Shown: in pieces, positions 6,085-6,150 of the stretch
Numbering within the stretch: position 1 is the stretch's first letter
Layout: every line of letters starts with the position of its first letter
NCBI GenBank assembly: GCA_003232855.1
Contig: QIKC01000109.1
Coordinates: 1 to 6,150 of the forward strand
Source of the DNA: Verrucomicrobiales bacterium
GTDB lineage: Bacteria; Verrucomicrobiota; Verrucomicrobiia; Verrucomicrobiales; DEV007
Reading direction: 5' to 3'
DNA: 6,150 nt
Position numbers and translations under genes: made by a program
Notes under the pieces: generated by a model
Database searches by the model: none
The model's input: the letters and a program-made list of their open reading frames with translations, nothing else
What the model was told of the DNA's origin: nothing

Positions 6085-6150
6085 ATGCCAAATATGGAAA
6101 TTGTCGAGCGGGTTCGCGAGAAATATCGTTTGCTCGTCTCCGAGTTAGAC
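6085..6150 (+). CDS. Transposase, N-terminal fragment, ISAzo13-like (runs off right edge)
   Basis: An ATG at 6085 opens a frame that continues to the right edge, giving 22 residues. AGGG at 6074-6077 lies seven bases upstream within the purine-rich AGGGTGAGGG, a reasonable ribosome site; an in-frame ATG at 6094 is the alternative start. The peptide IVERVREKYRLLVSELD resembles the N-terminus of ISAzo13-family ('Rhodopirellula-type' DDE) transposases, which begin with a helix of the pattern I..IR.KY..L...LDER before an HTH region. With so few residues the family call is tentative; any helical N-terminus could look similar. It is oriented away from the LamG fragment. Confidence 0.45.
   Translation, partial: MPNMEIVERVREKYRLLVSELD

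Larger units (their letters stand above)
6026..6150 (+). mobile_element. Left end of an insertion sequence (boundary not resolved)
   Basis: The stretch holds a probable transposase start at 6085 and the palindrome at 6049-6062, next to a protein-coding frame that loses its 5' end at about 6025-6037. This is what an IS insertion into the LamG gene would leave. The right end is outside the window, so terminal inverted repeats and a target duplication cannot be verified. The left boundary is probably between 6026 and 6049. Confidence 0.4.

Noticed and set aside
1..6150. CRISPR array, tRNA or rRNA genes
   Set aside because: No regularly spaced repeats and no tRNA- or rRNA-like segments were seen; almost all of the window is protein coding.

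Overview
The window looks like a piece of a GC-rich bacterial chromosome, most likely from the Verrucomicrobiota or a relative in the PVC group. This is inferred from a RhaD-type aldolase, a secreted-protein fragment with a jelly-roll-like domain plus a LamG-type lectin domain (common in that group), and the apparent start of an ISAzo13-like transposase. No rRNA, tRNA or CRISPR array was seen, so the taxonomy is tentative.

Layout, left to right. Positions 1-1069, minus strand: the N-terminal part of a class II aldolase of the bifunctional rhamnulose-1-phosphate aldolase/short-chain dehydrogenase type; its 3' half lies beyond the left edge. Positions 1098-2471, minus strand: two complete type II toxin-antitoxin modules in tandem. 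A HigBA-like pair of the HI1419/HI1420 type (toxin first) comes first in transcription order, followed by a VapBC pair (antitoxin first). Each pair is overlapped for translational coupling, and each has its own promoter-like sequence overlapped by small inverted repeats that could be autoregulatory operators. Positions 2519-4207, minus strand: full-length glutaminyl-tRNA synthetase. Positions 4264-4746, plus strand: a divergent GNAT acetyltransferase related to spermidine/thialysine N-acetyltransferases. Positions 4747-4954: a gene-poor gap with a short degenerate coding stretch on the minus strand. Positions 4955-6025, minus strand: a visibly more AT-rich gene fragment with no credible start, encoding a jelly-roll-like domain followed by a LamG-like domain. 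Positions 6085 to the right edge, plus strand: the first codons of a transposase, whose element probably cut the 5' end off the LamG gene.

Genes as a group. The glnS/GNAT part is ordinary housekeeping chromosome. The block between glnS and the aldolase is accessory: two unrelated TA modules stacked head to tail. The second ends only 28 bases before the aldolase start with no visible terminator or promoter between, so aldolase expression may partly depend on the toxin-antitoxin promoters. Several genes (vapB, higB, glnS, the GNAT gene, the aldolase) lack an obvious Shine-Dalgarno sequence, and the two TA promoters predict almost leaderless transcripts. I see no clearly new multi-gene system. 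The tandem TA block fused to a catabolic gene, and the decayed right-hand region, are the parts most worth a second look.
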